DNA of 64,000 nt from Heterostelium multicystogenum. Its lineage: Eukaryota; Evosea; Eumycetozoa; Acytosteliales; Acytosteliaceae. Below the pieces are notes generated by a model. The model was given only the letters and a program-made list of their open reading frames with translations. It had not been told where the DNA came from and made no database searches. The DNA lies in NCBI GenBank assembly GCA_003667245.1, contig RCNN01000039.1, forward strand, positions 1 to 64,000. The letters are read 5' to 3'. Shown one piece after another: positions 46,283-58,645 of this stretch; the stretch's first letter is position 1, and every line of letters starts with the position of its first letter. The position numbers and the translations under genes were made by a program.

Positions 46283-49200
46283 ACACAGCACAATATTGAC
46301 ATTTTATTTTGGTTGCTTCTGTTTCAATGTTTTTTGCATGTGGAGAGAACTTTTTGGGAGTATTTACACACATTGTGTGAACATCTTTGAAGAACTGTTC
46401 ATAACTTGTATAGTGATCTCTTTTGATCCGCAAGCTTATATGATCTAGATGTTTAATAGATTCTTTTATTCCACATTCACGTCCACGAACTTTAAAAAAT
46501 CCTTGTTTTGAACCATCAGCACTTTAGGAAAAATATTATTAGTTCTTTATATATTCGTGAATGTTTAAAGCAAATTCTTTAGTTACCTTGATAGTATATT
46601 TACAATCTTTAAAAGTTCTTTCTTTTGTACTGCTTTCGATTTCGGGCCATTTTGGTTATCATTTGATTCCTGTTCATGTTCAGAGGTTTCATCAATTTCG
46701 TTTGAATCCTTATCTTCGGCACTGGTGTTTTCAAGAATACAAATTTCTGGTGTTTCTGCTCTGGGTGAAGTTTGCTGTAAATTAAACAGTTTGGGTGATC
46801 GGAGCTTTCTGATGAGAGGAATAAATTTAGTTGATGGAGAAATAGGAATTTGTTTAGACTCTGCTGAATCATTTGAGGATGTTTCTGTTGTGGATTTAGT
46901 TAAGCTATCCTCATAGTCTTCAATTGAAAAGGTGTCTTCAGATGTGTCCATTGGGTCAGACATATCTTCGGATATTGAAGGTAGTACTGGTAAAGGTGGT
47001 TGATTTAGGGGAGTTGTTGTGGGTGTGGCTTTTCTTCTCAATGAGAATGGTTTAAAAGATGGAGAGGCTGAAGGTGTGCTTGTAAATGATGGTGATGGTT
47101 TTGGTTGAGAGACTTCAGTTTGGGGTGGAGATGGAGAATTGATGATTCTGTTTGCTCTGATACTCGCTCTACTGCTTCTACTACTGACTGGAGCAGAGGA
47201 AGTATCAATTTTAAGTCGTTTAGAGCCATTTGTTTTTGGTTGAAGCTGTGGTCGTTGTGGTTGTTGTGGTTGTTGAGGTGGATGCCGTTGATGTAGTGGA
47301 GGTGGTTGGAGGTTGTTGATCTTGTGGATTAATAATACTTTTAATCATATTCGAAATATTTAAATTTGACAAATTTGTATCATATTTTTCCTGTAACATG
47401 ATGACAATGTTCTCCAATTGTTTCGACGATTTAAAAAGCACTGTTTTTGGATTATTGTATATTTGTGAATTTGTACATATTAATCTGTAGGTTGCATTGT
47501 TAAAAACTGAGTAACTATTGATCTCCTAAGAAAAAACTTACAATAAATCATTAAAAAACTCTTGACTTGTTTCATATTGATAGAGCCTTATCTTTTGTTC
47601 GATGTTGGATATACACATTGGTCTTGTAATAATATTGAAATAGTTAGGGGCCTGTTGTTCTGTGACTGGATCAATAAATGGTTGGAATTGTTCGTAATCA
47701 ATCAATGAATCAATGACTGATTGATAGTAATGATAGTCACTGATTGCATATAAATCGATAATTCGCTTAACATTCTGATAGTAGAGTCTCTTGAATTTCT
47801 CACGTTTCTTCAAAACCTCGAGAATAGTTCTTACTCTTTCCAAATCCTTTCGCAACATGAGAAGATGATTGAAATGTGTTGGTGTATTCTTTCCAGCCTC
47901 AGCAGTGTGTAGTGTAGATCGCAGACTGTAGATAATAGAAGGTTGGAAACGTTTGATGAGTGCGAGACCACTTCGACTAATACGCTTTCTCACCCAATAT
48001 TCGTAAACTGCCTGTAGGAAACGAGGAGATGATGTCTTAATTCTTGAAAATGCTTTCTTAAGAGAGATTAATCCTGCTTTTTTTGCTGTAATTCCTGTGG
48101 TTGTTTCAATCTTATTTTCTTTCTCTGGTGATGATTTCGATTGTTTTGTTGGTTTGGATGGTGTAGTTTGTTTTTTTGGGAGTTTTCAAGCGTTGCTTGT
48201 TTGGAGATTGAGGTGATTTTGTTGGTGTTAGTTGCTGTCTTTCAATCAAAGCTGCTTTAGTTTGATTTTTGAACGGTCTTCCTCTCTTTCTTGGAGTCAA
48301 GTTCAATTGACTCATTGCGGCTGCGGCTGCCAATTGCTTTTGTCTTCTTAGTTGAGATGCTTTGTTCTTAAATGGTCTCCCTCTTCTCCTGGGTGTGACA
48401 ACTTCTGGTGGTAAGTCCTCACTTTCAACATCTTCTTCCTCTTCCTCTTCACTAACTTTCTCTTCTTCGCTTTCGCTTTCACTTTCACTGCTACTTTCTT
48501 CACTCGATGATTCTTCGTCTTCATCATTGCTTTCAATCTTTTTATCCTCTTGATAATCCTTTGCTCTATGTATCTGTTTAAACTATAATGGAATAGTATA
48601 GTTGGTATTTTGATAGATTGTATTCACTATACACATTTGTAAGTCTTACATGTTTTTTACAAAATATTAAATGGGGAGTTAGATTCTCTTTTCCAGTGTC
48701 TCGTTGTTGTTTCTTTATGCAATAAGGATGAAAAGCAACAGCACAGTTTCGTTCACGACATTGAATGCATGCACCTCCTTTCTTTTTGCAAACTGTACAC
48801 CTCAATTTGAATCTTTGCTTTGGTATTAAATTAAAAATTTGTGTTGGTCCTACCCTTTCTTTTCCAATTCCTGTCTCTACAATTCAAATAATCATTAATT
48901 CTCTCATCCTGCTAGATCTGTAATATAAATCGCTGTTTCATTCTGCTTACTTGCTATTCTATTGATTTCTGGGATATTCAATAAGCAAACCAAATGCACC
49001 CATTCTCCATCCACAGTTTGTTTCAATGCACCATTCTTCTTATTACAAAGATAGCATGACTAAATAGACAATAAGTCAATATGTAATAAATGCATTTATA
49101 AGAAATATAGTTACAATTGATGATTTCAATGGTGATTCACATTTTCTGACAAAACCAATGACCTTCTGGTATCAAATGGATTCCATAACACTCTTGATGC

Positions 49201-50271
49201 ACAGCAATATCACAGCCATCACAATATACAATCTGATTGGTATCATCCGAGGTGCCATCAAAGCATACAGAACATACATCCTCTGCTTCTATCGAACTGA
49301 AATGTGGAAATAAATCGCTACCTATCTCTTGTTTCTATATTATAAATAAACACTAATTAGTCAATTATAGATCTAAATCAATACTGAATTACTGCTACAT
49401 ACATATTGAAAAGTCTCTTTTTCAAGTCGATCAATGACTTCTTCAAACTCATCTTCAGTGTGGCAAGTCGAAGAGTTCTTGTTGTATGATTCTAGCCACT
49501 GTTCATCTTCACTGTCCATATCGTATTCGATGACTGCATCCAACTCCTCTCCAAATCGTTCTTGGTAGATAATGAAATTGATTGGTTTTTGAAAAGGTGC
49601 TGTCGTTCGATTTTCATCAATCTCTCTATATGAAGCTTGGTGAAGTTCATCTTGATTCGCCTTTAAATATCTATATCTATAACTATATTCCTGTTCATTC
49701 GGTAGATGATGATGATGATGTTGGTGTAGAGTCGGCCCAGTAGTATGTCTAATATTTCGATTTGCACCGGTATGCAAGCTGTTTGCCGTTGATGCCAGCG
49801 CTGTTTGTATTATCGTCAGGTAGTATAACCTTAACAATCTTGGAGTGCTCTAATATATCTTTATAGTTTTCTGATTCGTCATTTATAATCGGGAGCTTCA
49901 AATCTATTAATTTCATTGAGAATGCAGGTAGATCAACATCTATATCTGGGTCATCTACTCCTTTTTCACTATCTATTTCTTAACAATATCTTTGAATTTG
50001 ACAGTGTTTTCTCTTTATATATTTGCTGTTGCTTCTGAGGTGTTCTTATAGAAGTATCATGATTACCAGCTGGGCAAGATATACTCTTTTTATCATTATC
50101 ATGTGAAATGCTATCAGAAGTATTCGAAGGAGAGATGGATGAAAGTGCTAAAGATGATGATGATGATGGAGAAGACAATGTCGTTGCTGTACTAGTAGTA
50201 GTTATTGTAGTAGTAGCACCATTTTGAATAGCATCTAGGCTTAATCTATGTGCTCTCTTTTTCCTTCCCAT
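46283..50271 (-). CDS. BRPF-type chromatin protein (EPL1, PHD, extended PHD, bromodomain)
   Basis: The start is the ATG at 50271 ([14 protein letters not shown]). Domains in order are an EPL1-like segment ([20 protein letters not shown] near 49530), a PHD finger ([28 protein letters not shown], 49270-49150), a zinc knuckle ([15 protein letters not shown], 49060-48960) and an extended PHD ([22 protein letters not shown], 48800-48650). Then come basic AT-hook-like RGRPFKNQ stretches (48330-48240, 48400) and a bromodomain (47800-47540: [41 protein letters not shown]). After a low-complexity region a last exon (46510-46283) encodes [19 protein letters not shown], resembling another bromodomain end. 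BRPF proteins scaffold MOZ/MYST acetyltransferases on histone H3. Frame slips near 49985 and 49830 disturb the N-terminal part. Confidence 0.85.
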
Positions 50272-50970
50272 ATCTATATCTAAATCTTCGCTCACTCTCA
50301 CTCTGTCACTCTATCACTCAGTCACTCACAGACTTCTTACTACTATTATTATTCTACTAACTATTATTAATATGTATTAGTGTTATATATAATCAATCAA
50401 AATATATTAATATTTATTTAACTATTACATAAATATAATAACAATGTATAAAATAATAATAATAATAATAATAATATAAGTGTAGTTATATATATTATAT
50501 GTTTGTTAACCAGATTAGATAGATAGATAGACAGAGAGTTAGTTTTAGTAAAAGATATTATTATTAATTTTGAATTTATTAATATTATTAGTATTTTTTG
50601 TTTTTTTAATTTTCTATTGTGAAGATTGATAGATAGAACTTGTGGTTGAAAGATAAGTGTGGTTTGTTGTCAAACTATTTACCCCGCCAAAAAATTTTGA
50701 TTCATGTTTTTTTTTTTGGTTAAGTAAAAATGCAATATAAATATTATTAATAATAAAAAATGACTGAATTTAATTTATACATGTATCAAACAGATATTTA
50801 AATGAAACAATCAAACACACAATCTTCTCATACCATACACTGACTGATCGACAAAACTTTAAATTTTGTTTGATCATTGATTTTTGCTTTGAATTATATA
50901 TTTCATTGTTATTGTTATTGTAGTTGTTGTTGTGTTGTTGTTGTTGTTGTAATATATCTACAACTCTACG

Positions 50971-51005
<35 letters not shown>

Positions 51006-51548
51006 TATTGCTGTAATGGCAACTAACTCTATTAACTCTAGTACCGACACCACTACACTGCTAATACAGATACTACTAAATATTTATAACTTCATATTCA
51101 TGTTCATATGAATTTTGGTTATTACTTTGAGGAAGTAAGGATGTGTTGATTGGGTTCGATACTCTATGCTTGGTTTGGTTTGATTTGATTTGAGCAAGTA
51201 AGCAAGTAAGCAAGTAAGTATGCAATAAACAAGTAATAAATCATCTGATTAGATGATCTCAAGTAACAAAATCAAAATAAAACAACAACAATTAAATAAT
51301 TTGAAATTATCATTTATCACATTAAAAGTAATAATATCATATATTCTCTATTATTATTATTCAATTCAATTGGCTGTTGATCAGTTTAATAACCTATTTT
51401 TCCATTCCATCTCATCCCTTTCTTTCAATCAATCCAACAAAAGTAGTATCATCATAGTAGGAAATAAAGTAAGAAATAAATAATAACTAATAATAGTTGA
51501 TAATAGATAAATAATAATAGATAAATAATAATATTATAATTAAGAGAT
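50272..51548. other. Long spacer with CTA/TAC, GTAA and AAT repeats
   Basis: Simple repeats include an AAT run near 50455-50475, a GTT run near 50930-50950, a CTA/TAC run at 50970-51002 and a tandem AAGCAAGT-type run at 51193-51240. A short plus frame at 51253-51483 has no motif. It is the presumed divergent promoter of the BRPF-like and secreted-protein genes. Confidence 0.55.
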
Positions 51549-52172
51549 ATGAAAAAAATAAATATTATTGTTTGTTATTTATTGTTGTCGGCTTTGGTCA
51601 TCGACCAAATTTCGGCTGAGATGACACTTGAAAAATATTTGGAAATCTTTGGTAACCACAACTCATACAGGGAATATGGTGAGGGTTTCTTTGATGCTGT
51701 CAAATCGCTGGGTTCTACCACTACCGCCTCAAATCAAGGATTGGATCTTCAAAGCTTCATACCAGTTCGTGACCTCCTGAAAAGCATTCCAAAATTGGTG
51801 GATTATGGACTCAATTCACAAGACACTATGGTCAACGCTTTGGCCAGAAGCTACAGTCAGAATCTTCCAGATGTCATCAAGAAATTCATGGAGACTTCCG
51901 ACAATGCCAACTTTATTGAGCAGATGGAGTTCATCCGTGCAGTCCAAGCAAACACAGGAAAGCACGATCGTTCCCTGTTCTTCCCCAGAGAAATCTCATT
52001 CCACCAGGACCTCCCCATTGAAAGTTTCCTCATTATCGATCGTGAACTAAAGAAAATCCTTGTTCACATACAAGAGAAGGAGCCTGATTTAATAACTAAA
52101 CTATTTCAATTTTACGATCACAACTTTAATAAGAAACAACAATATGATAACTTTAGTAAAGCTTACTACTAG
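51549..52172 (+). CDS. Secreted helical protein, unknown function
   Basis: A single-exon frame of 207 codons starts at the ATG at 51549 with a clear signal peptide (MKKINIIVCYLLLSALVIDQ, cleavage likely near SAE). The mature part is predicted helical and contains one pattern of note (FFDAVKSLGSTTTAS, MEFIRAVQANTG). It has no cysteines beyond the signal peptide, which is unusual for secreted dictyostelid proteins. After the TAG stop the frame stays open for 21 more codons to 52240. I do not recognise the family. Confidence 0.75.
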   Translation: MKKINIIVCYLLLSALVIDQISAEMTLEKYLEIFGNHNSYREYGEGFFDAVKSLGSTTTASNQGLDLQSFIPVRDLLKSIPKLVDYGLNSQDTMVNALARSYSQNLPDVIKKFMETSDNANFIEQMEFIRAVQANTGKHDRSLFFPREISFHQDLPIESFLIIDRELKKILVHIQEKEPDLITKLFQFYDHNFNKKQQYDNFSKAYY

Positions 52173-52393
52173 AGCAACGCTGTCAGTGTGGAGCATGCGG
52201 TTTTGGTGCCCCTCCAACAACTTGTTATATTATAATGTGTCTTCTTGATCTTTAAATACAATAAAAAATATTATTTCCACTTATTTGGTTTTTATTGTTG
52301 TTGATTGTATATTATATGAAATTAAAATTGGTGTTGGCGGTGATTGGCTGTGTGCTGGTTGTTTGGGTTTGTTTGGCTGGCTATACTTTAGAT

Positions 52394-53038
52394 TTATACA
52401 TTTTTAATTCTTTCGCTGGATCCAACCGCTTTCAGCATTGCGTTGCTGGAATCCACTTTAAATTTATCTTGGAAGAATCTTGCTATTGGATAACCAAGCT
52501 GGGTCATCCAGTGTTGTGGCTCTGAAAATGAAAGGAGTTCGTAGAAAACATCGCCCTCTCCACCATTGGGATCGCGTCTCCATTCGATCGTGAATCGCTC
52601 CTCTCCTTTTTCCAAATGGTCGAGTGTGCCATAGGCAAAGCCATAGCGTATCACTGACTCGTCTTCGTCAGGACCATCGATCAAATATACAACACGACAA
52701 AAGTTGAGTGCCCAGAATCCAAATTGTTTCGAAGCAACTGCAACTGTGTTTCCAACGGCAATTGGAACATCGTTAAAGCAAAAATCAACCCAATCCACAT
52801 CAAACATCTTCCACGCCTTCATCGCTGCAACTGCACGTTCAAAACATTCTCTGCCTCTGCCCAGATGTATCTTTGAGTAATCTATATCGTAGTTTGCAAA
52901 TCTTGGGTCAGCTTCAAACTCTGGCTTCGTGTCATATTCCTTTGTTCCATGAATATATGTGTAAGGGAATGGTGTTTCTCTTCTCGATGCAAGATATTCT
53001 CTAATTTGACTATCCGATGGTTTTCTAATGCATATCAT
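52394..53038 (-). CDS. DUF1990 family protein
   Basis: A single exon of 214 codons starts at 53038. It carries the DUF1990 order: IHLGRGRECFERAVAAMKAWKMF, then VAVASKQFGFWALNFCRVVYL, RYGFAYGTLDHLEKGEERFTIEW, VFYELLSFSEPQHW and ARFFQDKF. The family is widespread in bacteria, plants and some protists and is thought to have an SRPBCC-like ligand-binding fold; no enzyme activity is established. There is no signal peptide or membrane span. The gene is richer in G+C than its flanks and has no introns, which would fit acquisition from bacteria but is not proof. Confidence 0.88.
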   Translation of the reverse strand: MICIRKPSDSQIREYLASRRETPFPYTYIHGTKEYDTKPEFEADPRFANYDIDYSKIHLGRGRECFERAVAAMKAWKMFDVDWVDFCFNDVPIAVGNTVAVASKQFGFWALNFCRVVYLIDGPDEDESVIRYGFAYGTLDHLEKGEERFTIEWRRDPNGGEGDVFYELLSFSEPQHWMTQLGYPIARFFQDKFKVDSSNAMLKAVGSSERIKNV

Positions 53039-53365
53039 CTTTAGTTTCTTTATAAATATATATATAAATATATATAGTGTGTTGAGTAATAGTAGTATGA
53101 AAACAAAGTATCAATCAATTAACACCATACAAATAGAGTAAACCAATCAGTTATTAAAAATTAAAAACAAAAAAACAAAAGTCAAATAAGTTCACCTTGC
53201 AAGGTGGGGGTGCAGTGTGATTAAAATGGTGCATTATGTTGTTTTTGTTTTTATGCAATTATGATGTATGAAATTAATATTAGGCGAATGCATTGCTGAT
53301 GGTCACCAATATAATATAATGTTGTAGTAGTGGTCATTGTTATTGTTGTTGTTGTTTCGTTAAGT
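53039..53365. other. Spacer, no gene seen
   Basis: AT-rich with a TATA-rich run near 53055 and a GTT run at 53340-53352. Upstream of the DUF1990 gene and downstream of the PHAF1 homologue. Confidence 0.6.
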
Positions 53366-55115
53366 TTAGAATCCATTTTCAATACTGTCCAGAGCAGCAT
53401 GATGGCTGTTCATACTACTGCTTTGATTATGACTATTTACACCAGATCCCATTAGATCTCTTATATAGATGGGTGAGTCATCGAATAGACACACCGATGC
53501 AATATATTGATTTCTCATGATCTCAAATATGATACCTGGATATCCATAGAAATAGGTGGAGCCAAATGGATTTGAGATGGAGCCTCTGTTGTTAACAACT
53601 GGTTTACCTGATTTACCAAAGATGTTTTGAACTTCTTCCCATTTCATATCGGGGTGAATAGTTTGAATGGATTGATCAATGATTGATTCGTGACGCTGTT
53701 GAATCTCTGATGATATGGATGATATTGCCGATGGTAAGATTGAAAGACTTGAAGGTGATGACGATAGAGGTGAATGTCCATTGTTATTATTGTTGCTACT
53801 ATTTGGTTGCTTTCCATTAGAATTATTTGCTTCAATTGCATTTACATTGTCACCAACTGGTTGCCTTTGCTGCTGTTGATTATTGTTTGGTACAAATTTG
53901 CCTTCTGCAAGAAGTTAAGTGCCTCGAATATATTCTTTGAATTATTGCTATCTATTATTTTAAATGAACATTTTGAATATCTAATGTTATGATGTTTCTT
54001 GTTAGTATAAACATAATGTTATGAATCTGGACTTGACCTTACAAATTGAATTCATAGTGAGTTGGAAAGTTTGTGTGGAATATATATTTCTTTGCAGTGT
54101 TTCTCTTTGCGTCGAAAAGAACATCTATTCCCAAGTGGAAATAATTGTAAAAGTAATCTGGTGCAGGTGTCATTTCTACCTGATAGGTGTGAATCTTCAT
54201 ATTGTCTTCCTCTTTGTGATATATCTTTGAGGGTGGTCCCAATTCACTGAGAACATCTTGTGGTGTTGAATTGAATGTCAATATACAGTTTCTCTTACTA
54301 AAATATACACCTGCATTTGGCTATAGTATTATAATATCAATTGTGACAATGTATCACATCGTTAGTCCATCTTTTGTTGTCACTTAAGTCATTTGACATA
54401 ATAAACATACACAAATAATGATATCCTCATTTTGGGTTGGTAAGACAGAAAGTGGAGTTTTCATTTGAAGGCCGCTATATATGAATACCTTTGAAACCAA
54501 TGGTGTAGAGCCATCTGGTAGTTCAACCGGTAGCTCAGTTCCTTCGCTATATAATGTATTAAACTTTGGTGGGATTGGGAAACTAAATGATAAACCCTAT
54601 TTTCAATACATTCATTAGTTTTGGTGATTGTTGATTGATAGTGTAACTTGTGTGTGACTTACAGGATAATGGAGATGATATACACTCTTCTTTGCGTTGA
54701 AATCACCTGGATATGATGGTCCAAACTTTGAATAAATATTTACAAATGAAGCTATGTTGTCAGAGTTTGAGAAGATAGAACCACGATAGCTGAGTGCCAA
54801 CTTTGATACATCAAATATCTCAATAACTCTCAATCGCTGTGAGATGGTGCAAATCTAAGCAAGACTCCATCATCAACCAACTTGAGTACAATATCAATGC
54901 TTAATGGATCCTAATCGAAATGTCAATTAGTAGCAATAAGAGTGAATCGAATCATGCAAGTTACATACAGAATCATTGAATATAATATCGACTTTATTGA
55001 TCACAGCAACATTACCAGGCTTTATAACATTAAGAGCTTCTGATATAGTCATACCCAAAATGAAATCACCTAAACTCTTGCCTGGTTGCAATTCAAGTTT
55101 AAGTTGTCTTGACAT
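53366..55115 (-). CDS. PHAF1/UPF0183 homologue (phagosome assembly factor family)
   Basis: Several short introns are seen. The start is the ATG at 55115 (MSRQLKLELQPGKSLGDFIL, LGMTISEALNVIK). The parts follow UPF0183 closely: DPLSIDIVLKLVDDGVLLRF, QRLRVIEIFDVSKLALSYRG, SKFGPSYPGDFNAKKSVYHL, GLSFSFPIP, then QDVLSELGPPSKIYHKEEDN, YFYNYFHLGIDVLFDAKRN, YIFHTNFPTHYEFN and, after a Ser/Asn/Gln insert, MKWEEVQNIFGKSGKPVVNN with NPFGSTYFYGYPGIIFEIM. The human homologue binds PI3P with BCAS3 on phagophores, so a role in autophagy or phagosomes is inferred. One slip occurs near 53908 before the low-complexity insert, which reads in the other frame as poly-Asn/Ser. Confidence 0.9.
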
Positions 55116-55940
55116 TTCCTCTCTCTCTTTTCTTTAATAGTATATTACAAATTCTACAGTTATTTTTATTCTTTCTTTTCTTTACTTTTCTTTCCTTTCC
55201 TTTCCTTTAATTCTAATTCAATTCTACTCTATACAATCAAATCGACTATCTTTCTTATTCTTTTAATAATCAAAGTTGTAAGTTAGTGCTGTATAGTTGT
55301 TGTAAGTAAGTATCTATATATGATGTATTAAACATATATATAATATAATATAATATATGAATGTAATGAATGTATGTACAATTGCGCAAATAATAAAGGT
55401 GAATAATTATGAGTGGTTAAAGAAGTGGAGAAGTGTATGATAGATTGTTAATTAAATAATAATATGATAACAAAAATATTAGAATTGAAAAAATCATATT
55501 AAAATTTGTAAAAAACATTAAAATAAATTAATTTCAAAAAAATTATAAATTAAAGCATGATGATGATGGAAGTGTATGATTTAAATTAATTTTTATAATT
55601 AAACATTGATTGTTTCCTTCATTGAACAAACTCATACCCTATTCCCTACATCCAAACAAAAAAAAAACTAAAATATTTATATTGACTTTGTTGGAACTGC
55701 TTAGTCTGTTTTTTTAATTTCTCATTCCCGATTATTTGAAAATTAAACATATATATATATATTACATAAATATAAATCAATCATATAAACATTGTACAAG
55801 TTATAATAAATTAAATAGAATAAAATATATATTATATTTATACTATAGGTACATATATAGCCTATACTATAGTAGTAGGTTAAAATTAAAAAAATGCAAA
55901 GTAATACTACCAAAAAAAAAAAAAAAAAAAATAATAATAG
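55116..55940. other. Divergent spacer
   Basis: Very AT-rich, with CTTTCCTTTCC-type runs at 55170-55210, a TATA-rich run near 55330-55360 and a run of A at 55913-55930. No gene is seen. Confidence 0.6.
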
Positions 55941-57743
55941 TGATGGAAATTTAAAGTGGAACTGGTGGCTCTTCGCCAAAGTTGCTAAGTGAATTGATGA
56001 ATAAACAAATGCTGTCGCAGTCTGAGCATCCCCTCATCTCCTTCGTCTTCCTCATTCTTGTCTGCAACGAAATCTAATGAACCCATTCTCAGGAGTCAGC
56101 TCATGAAGCTCCACATTCACCATCGCTAGAACGTTTTCTCTGCAATTTCAAAGCCAAGAGAATCGCTATTAACGTAAGTTCACTTGTCACCTACACTATT
56201 GCTGCTCTCTCAAAGTATACTAATGGAGCTATTTTATCGATCTACAATGATTAGCACCCCACAAAATGCAAATATTCAATGGGAACTTTCATTATATTGC
56301 CATCTGTTATGTCATGGTTGGATTTCAATGATGGCTGAAAACTATGTAAAAAATGGAAAACCAGTTGATTTTGAGTTGTTTTTATTTGTTGGTGAACCAA
56401 TGGTATATAGGTTTCTTTGTTTGGGTGGGCTTAGTTGCCTTCAGCTATGTCATCTACATTACTACAACGTCTCTATGTCAACAACAAAATACCTGCCTGG
56501 CTCTCTGTGGTCATCTACTTTGCTTGGCAAGTCACCGCATTCTATGTCACATCCGATATTCTCTTCAAAAATAACCTATCACCAAGTAAGTAGGCAAGCA
56601 TGATACCATTCATAATTTTGAAACTATACTAATGGGTCATTTCAAATGTATATATTTAGTCTTAAGTGGAGGTACCGGACTGCAACTATGTGTTTATACA
56701 ATGAAAAATCACTCCTATTGGTACACTAATTTTTGGTTGAAAAGGGGATCTGTCAAGGCTAGCAAAAATAACTCTCCAATCACCAGAAGAGATCTCATTC
56801 CAAATGTCTCCCTCAAGCACTTTTCATTCTTTTAATTGCGCCAACATTAGTATATGAGCCATACTTCCCAAGAACACCATCCATTCGTTGGAACATATGT
56901 AGTAAAAGAATCACTCGCATTCATTGGAACTTTCTCTGTATTTTATTTAATGTGTAAATATCCACTCAATATATATATATACCAATAATCCCAACAATTA
57001 CTAATAGGAACCATCAACAGTGTGTTACTGTAATCCATTGTATAAAGATGTCGAACACCAACCATTTATGCTACTGGTTGTTAGACTTTCGTTGCCAGCA
57101 ATGAGTCTTTGGATGCTAGGGTATATATGATCAGCATTTACATGATTATTTAATCATGCCATCTAACGCTTTCTTATTTTATTAATTTTTAAATAGATTC
57201 TATGGAGTATTCATTGTTTATTAAATATATTTGCAGAAATTACTAGATTTGCTGATAGAGAATTCTATCAAGATTGGTGGAATGCCACTACATTTGATAT
57301 GTGGTGGAGACGATGGAATCGTCCAGTTCACAAATGGATGCTAAGACATGTGTACACTGACTCTATGCACACCGTTAAAATGAACAAATTCGGTGCATTC
57401 CTCTCTACATTCTTGCTCTCGGCACTTTTACACGAAATTGTTATGGTTTTATCATTCAAATTTGTTAGACCAATTCTATCAACAACAATGATTCTACAAA
57501 GTATTTATCAAACTATCCCAATTAATTAATTATAGCCTGACTGACTAACACTATTCTTCTAATATTTATTATAACTAGTTGGACTTGTTTTATTTTACAC
57601 AATTACCAATATTACAGAAGACCAGATTTGGAAATGTAGTCATGTGGGTTACTGTCTTTATTGGACAACCTTTCGTACAACTTTTATATAGCATGCAGTA
57701 CCAAATGATTTGGAATGCAAGTTCAAAATCAGTATTCTCATAA
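55941..57743 (+). CDS. Sterol O-acyltransferase/DGAT1-like MBOAT, interrupted frame
   Basis: The pieces read in MBOAT order: SPKLLSELMNKQMLSQSEHP, ERFLCNFKAKRIAINVSSLV, WYIGFFVWVGLVAFSYVIYI, LQLCVYTMKNHSYW, SPITRRDLIPNVSLKHFSFF, then YVVKESLAFIGTFSVFYLM and LLVVRLSLPAMSLWML. These are followed by REFYQDWWNATTFDMWWRRW, NRPVHKWMLRHVY with MNKFGAFLSTFLLSALLHEI (active-site His in SALLHE) and VFIGQPFVQLLYSMQYQM. FADREFYQDWWN-type and HKW motifs are those of SOAT/ARE and DGAT1 enzymes, which esterify sterol or diacylglycerol with acyl-CoA in the ER. The KMNK..A...TFLLSALLHE region is closer to sterol acyltransferases. Introns near 57120-57195 and 57530-57580 explain some breaks, but others near 56015, 56240, 56830, 57010 and 57225 look like frameshifts, so it may be a pseudogene. 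Confidence 0.72.
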
Positions 57744-58041
57744 ACTTCACTTAAAAAAACAATTATATAATATAAATAAATACCCTATCATTCCATAAAT
57801 GGTAAGATTAGGCAAAAACCCAAAATCTAATGTTACCAATTCTGATGTTTTTCACCCACAAGTTTGTCGTGGGCTTTTTAGAATAAATTTCATGAATTTG
57901 GAAGAACAGCAAGTTTACCATATACGGCAAACATAAAAGTGCTCTAAAACCTTTTATTAGTTAGGCTTTAACTAATTTCCATTTTATATATTCTATTGAA
58001 AAAGATACTAGTTATACAGATTATTTTTTAAAAGTAAAAGA
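57744..58041. other. Spacer with a small hairpin
   Basis: CCCAC at 57855 pairs with GTGGG 8 bases on (CACCCACAAGTTTGTCGTGGG). No gene is seen. Confidence 0.45.
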
Positions 58042-58538
58042 TGGAAGATCCAATAAAAATAGCAGCAACTCCTCCACCAAAAAGCTTATATCATAATAAT
58101 AAAGAAGGTTGCACTCCAGTGGAAATTATATTTCAATGATAAATTATCAGACATACAAAGAACTCATTTGATGACGAAAACTACTTCCGTATGAGAAATG
58201 TAAATCCAGGGATATTTTTACTAGCTAATGGTGATATTATGCATATAGCCATGCACCTATACCAGTTATTGACGGTAAAACTATTCCATCCGAAAACAAC
58301 TCTCTACTGGAAAGATGAAACAATATTTAAGAAACTATGTGAACATTTACAATCAATTAAAGGTAAGTTACATTTTAATAATGTACTCTATGACTAGTAA
58401 GTAAATTCTAATCATTCAATTGTCAACTACAATTGTTTAGAATTTGGAAATTTCCAAGATGGTCAAGAAATATTTAAATATAAATATGGATTAAACAATC
58501 AATTTAAGTCTGTTCATTATAAAAAAGAGCATCTATAA
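58042..58538 (+). pseudogene. Unrecognised two-exon gene with frame breaks
   Basis: An ATG at 58042 opens MEDPIKIAATPPPKSLYHNN. The frame then shifts twice (near 58130 and 58165) before NSFDDENYFRMRNVNPGIFL and PKTTLYWKDETIFKKLCEHL. A GTAAGT intron (about 58364-58439) leads to EFGNFQDGQEIFKYKYGLNN, ending YKKEHL at 58538. About 160 codons. No domain is recognised. The good intron argues for a real gene; decay or sequence error cannot be separated. Confidence 0.45.
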
Positions 58539-58645
58539 AAGTGATGACTTGTGTAAATAAAGAAATGAAAAAAGACAATTGGAAAGGTACTTTTGTTTTT
58601 TTTTTATACAGTAAAAGGAAATGTAGGTTTGTCTACATTAATTAT

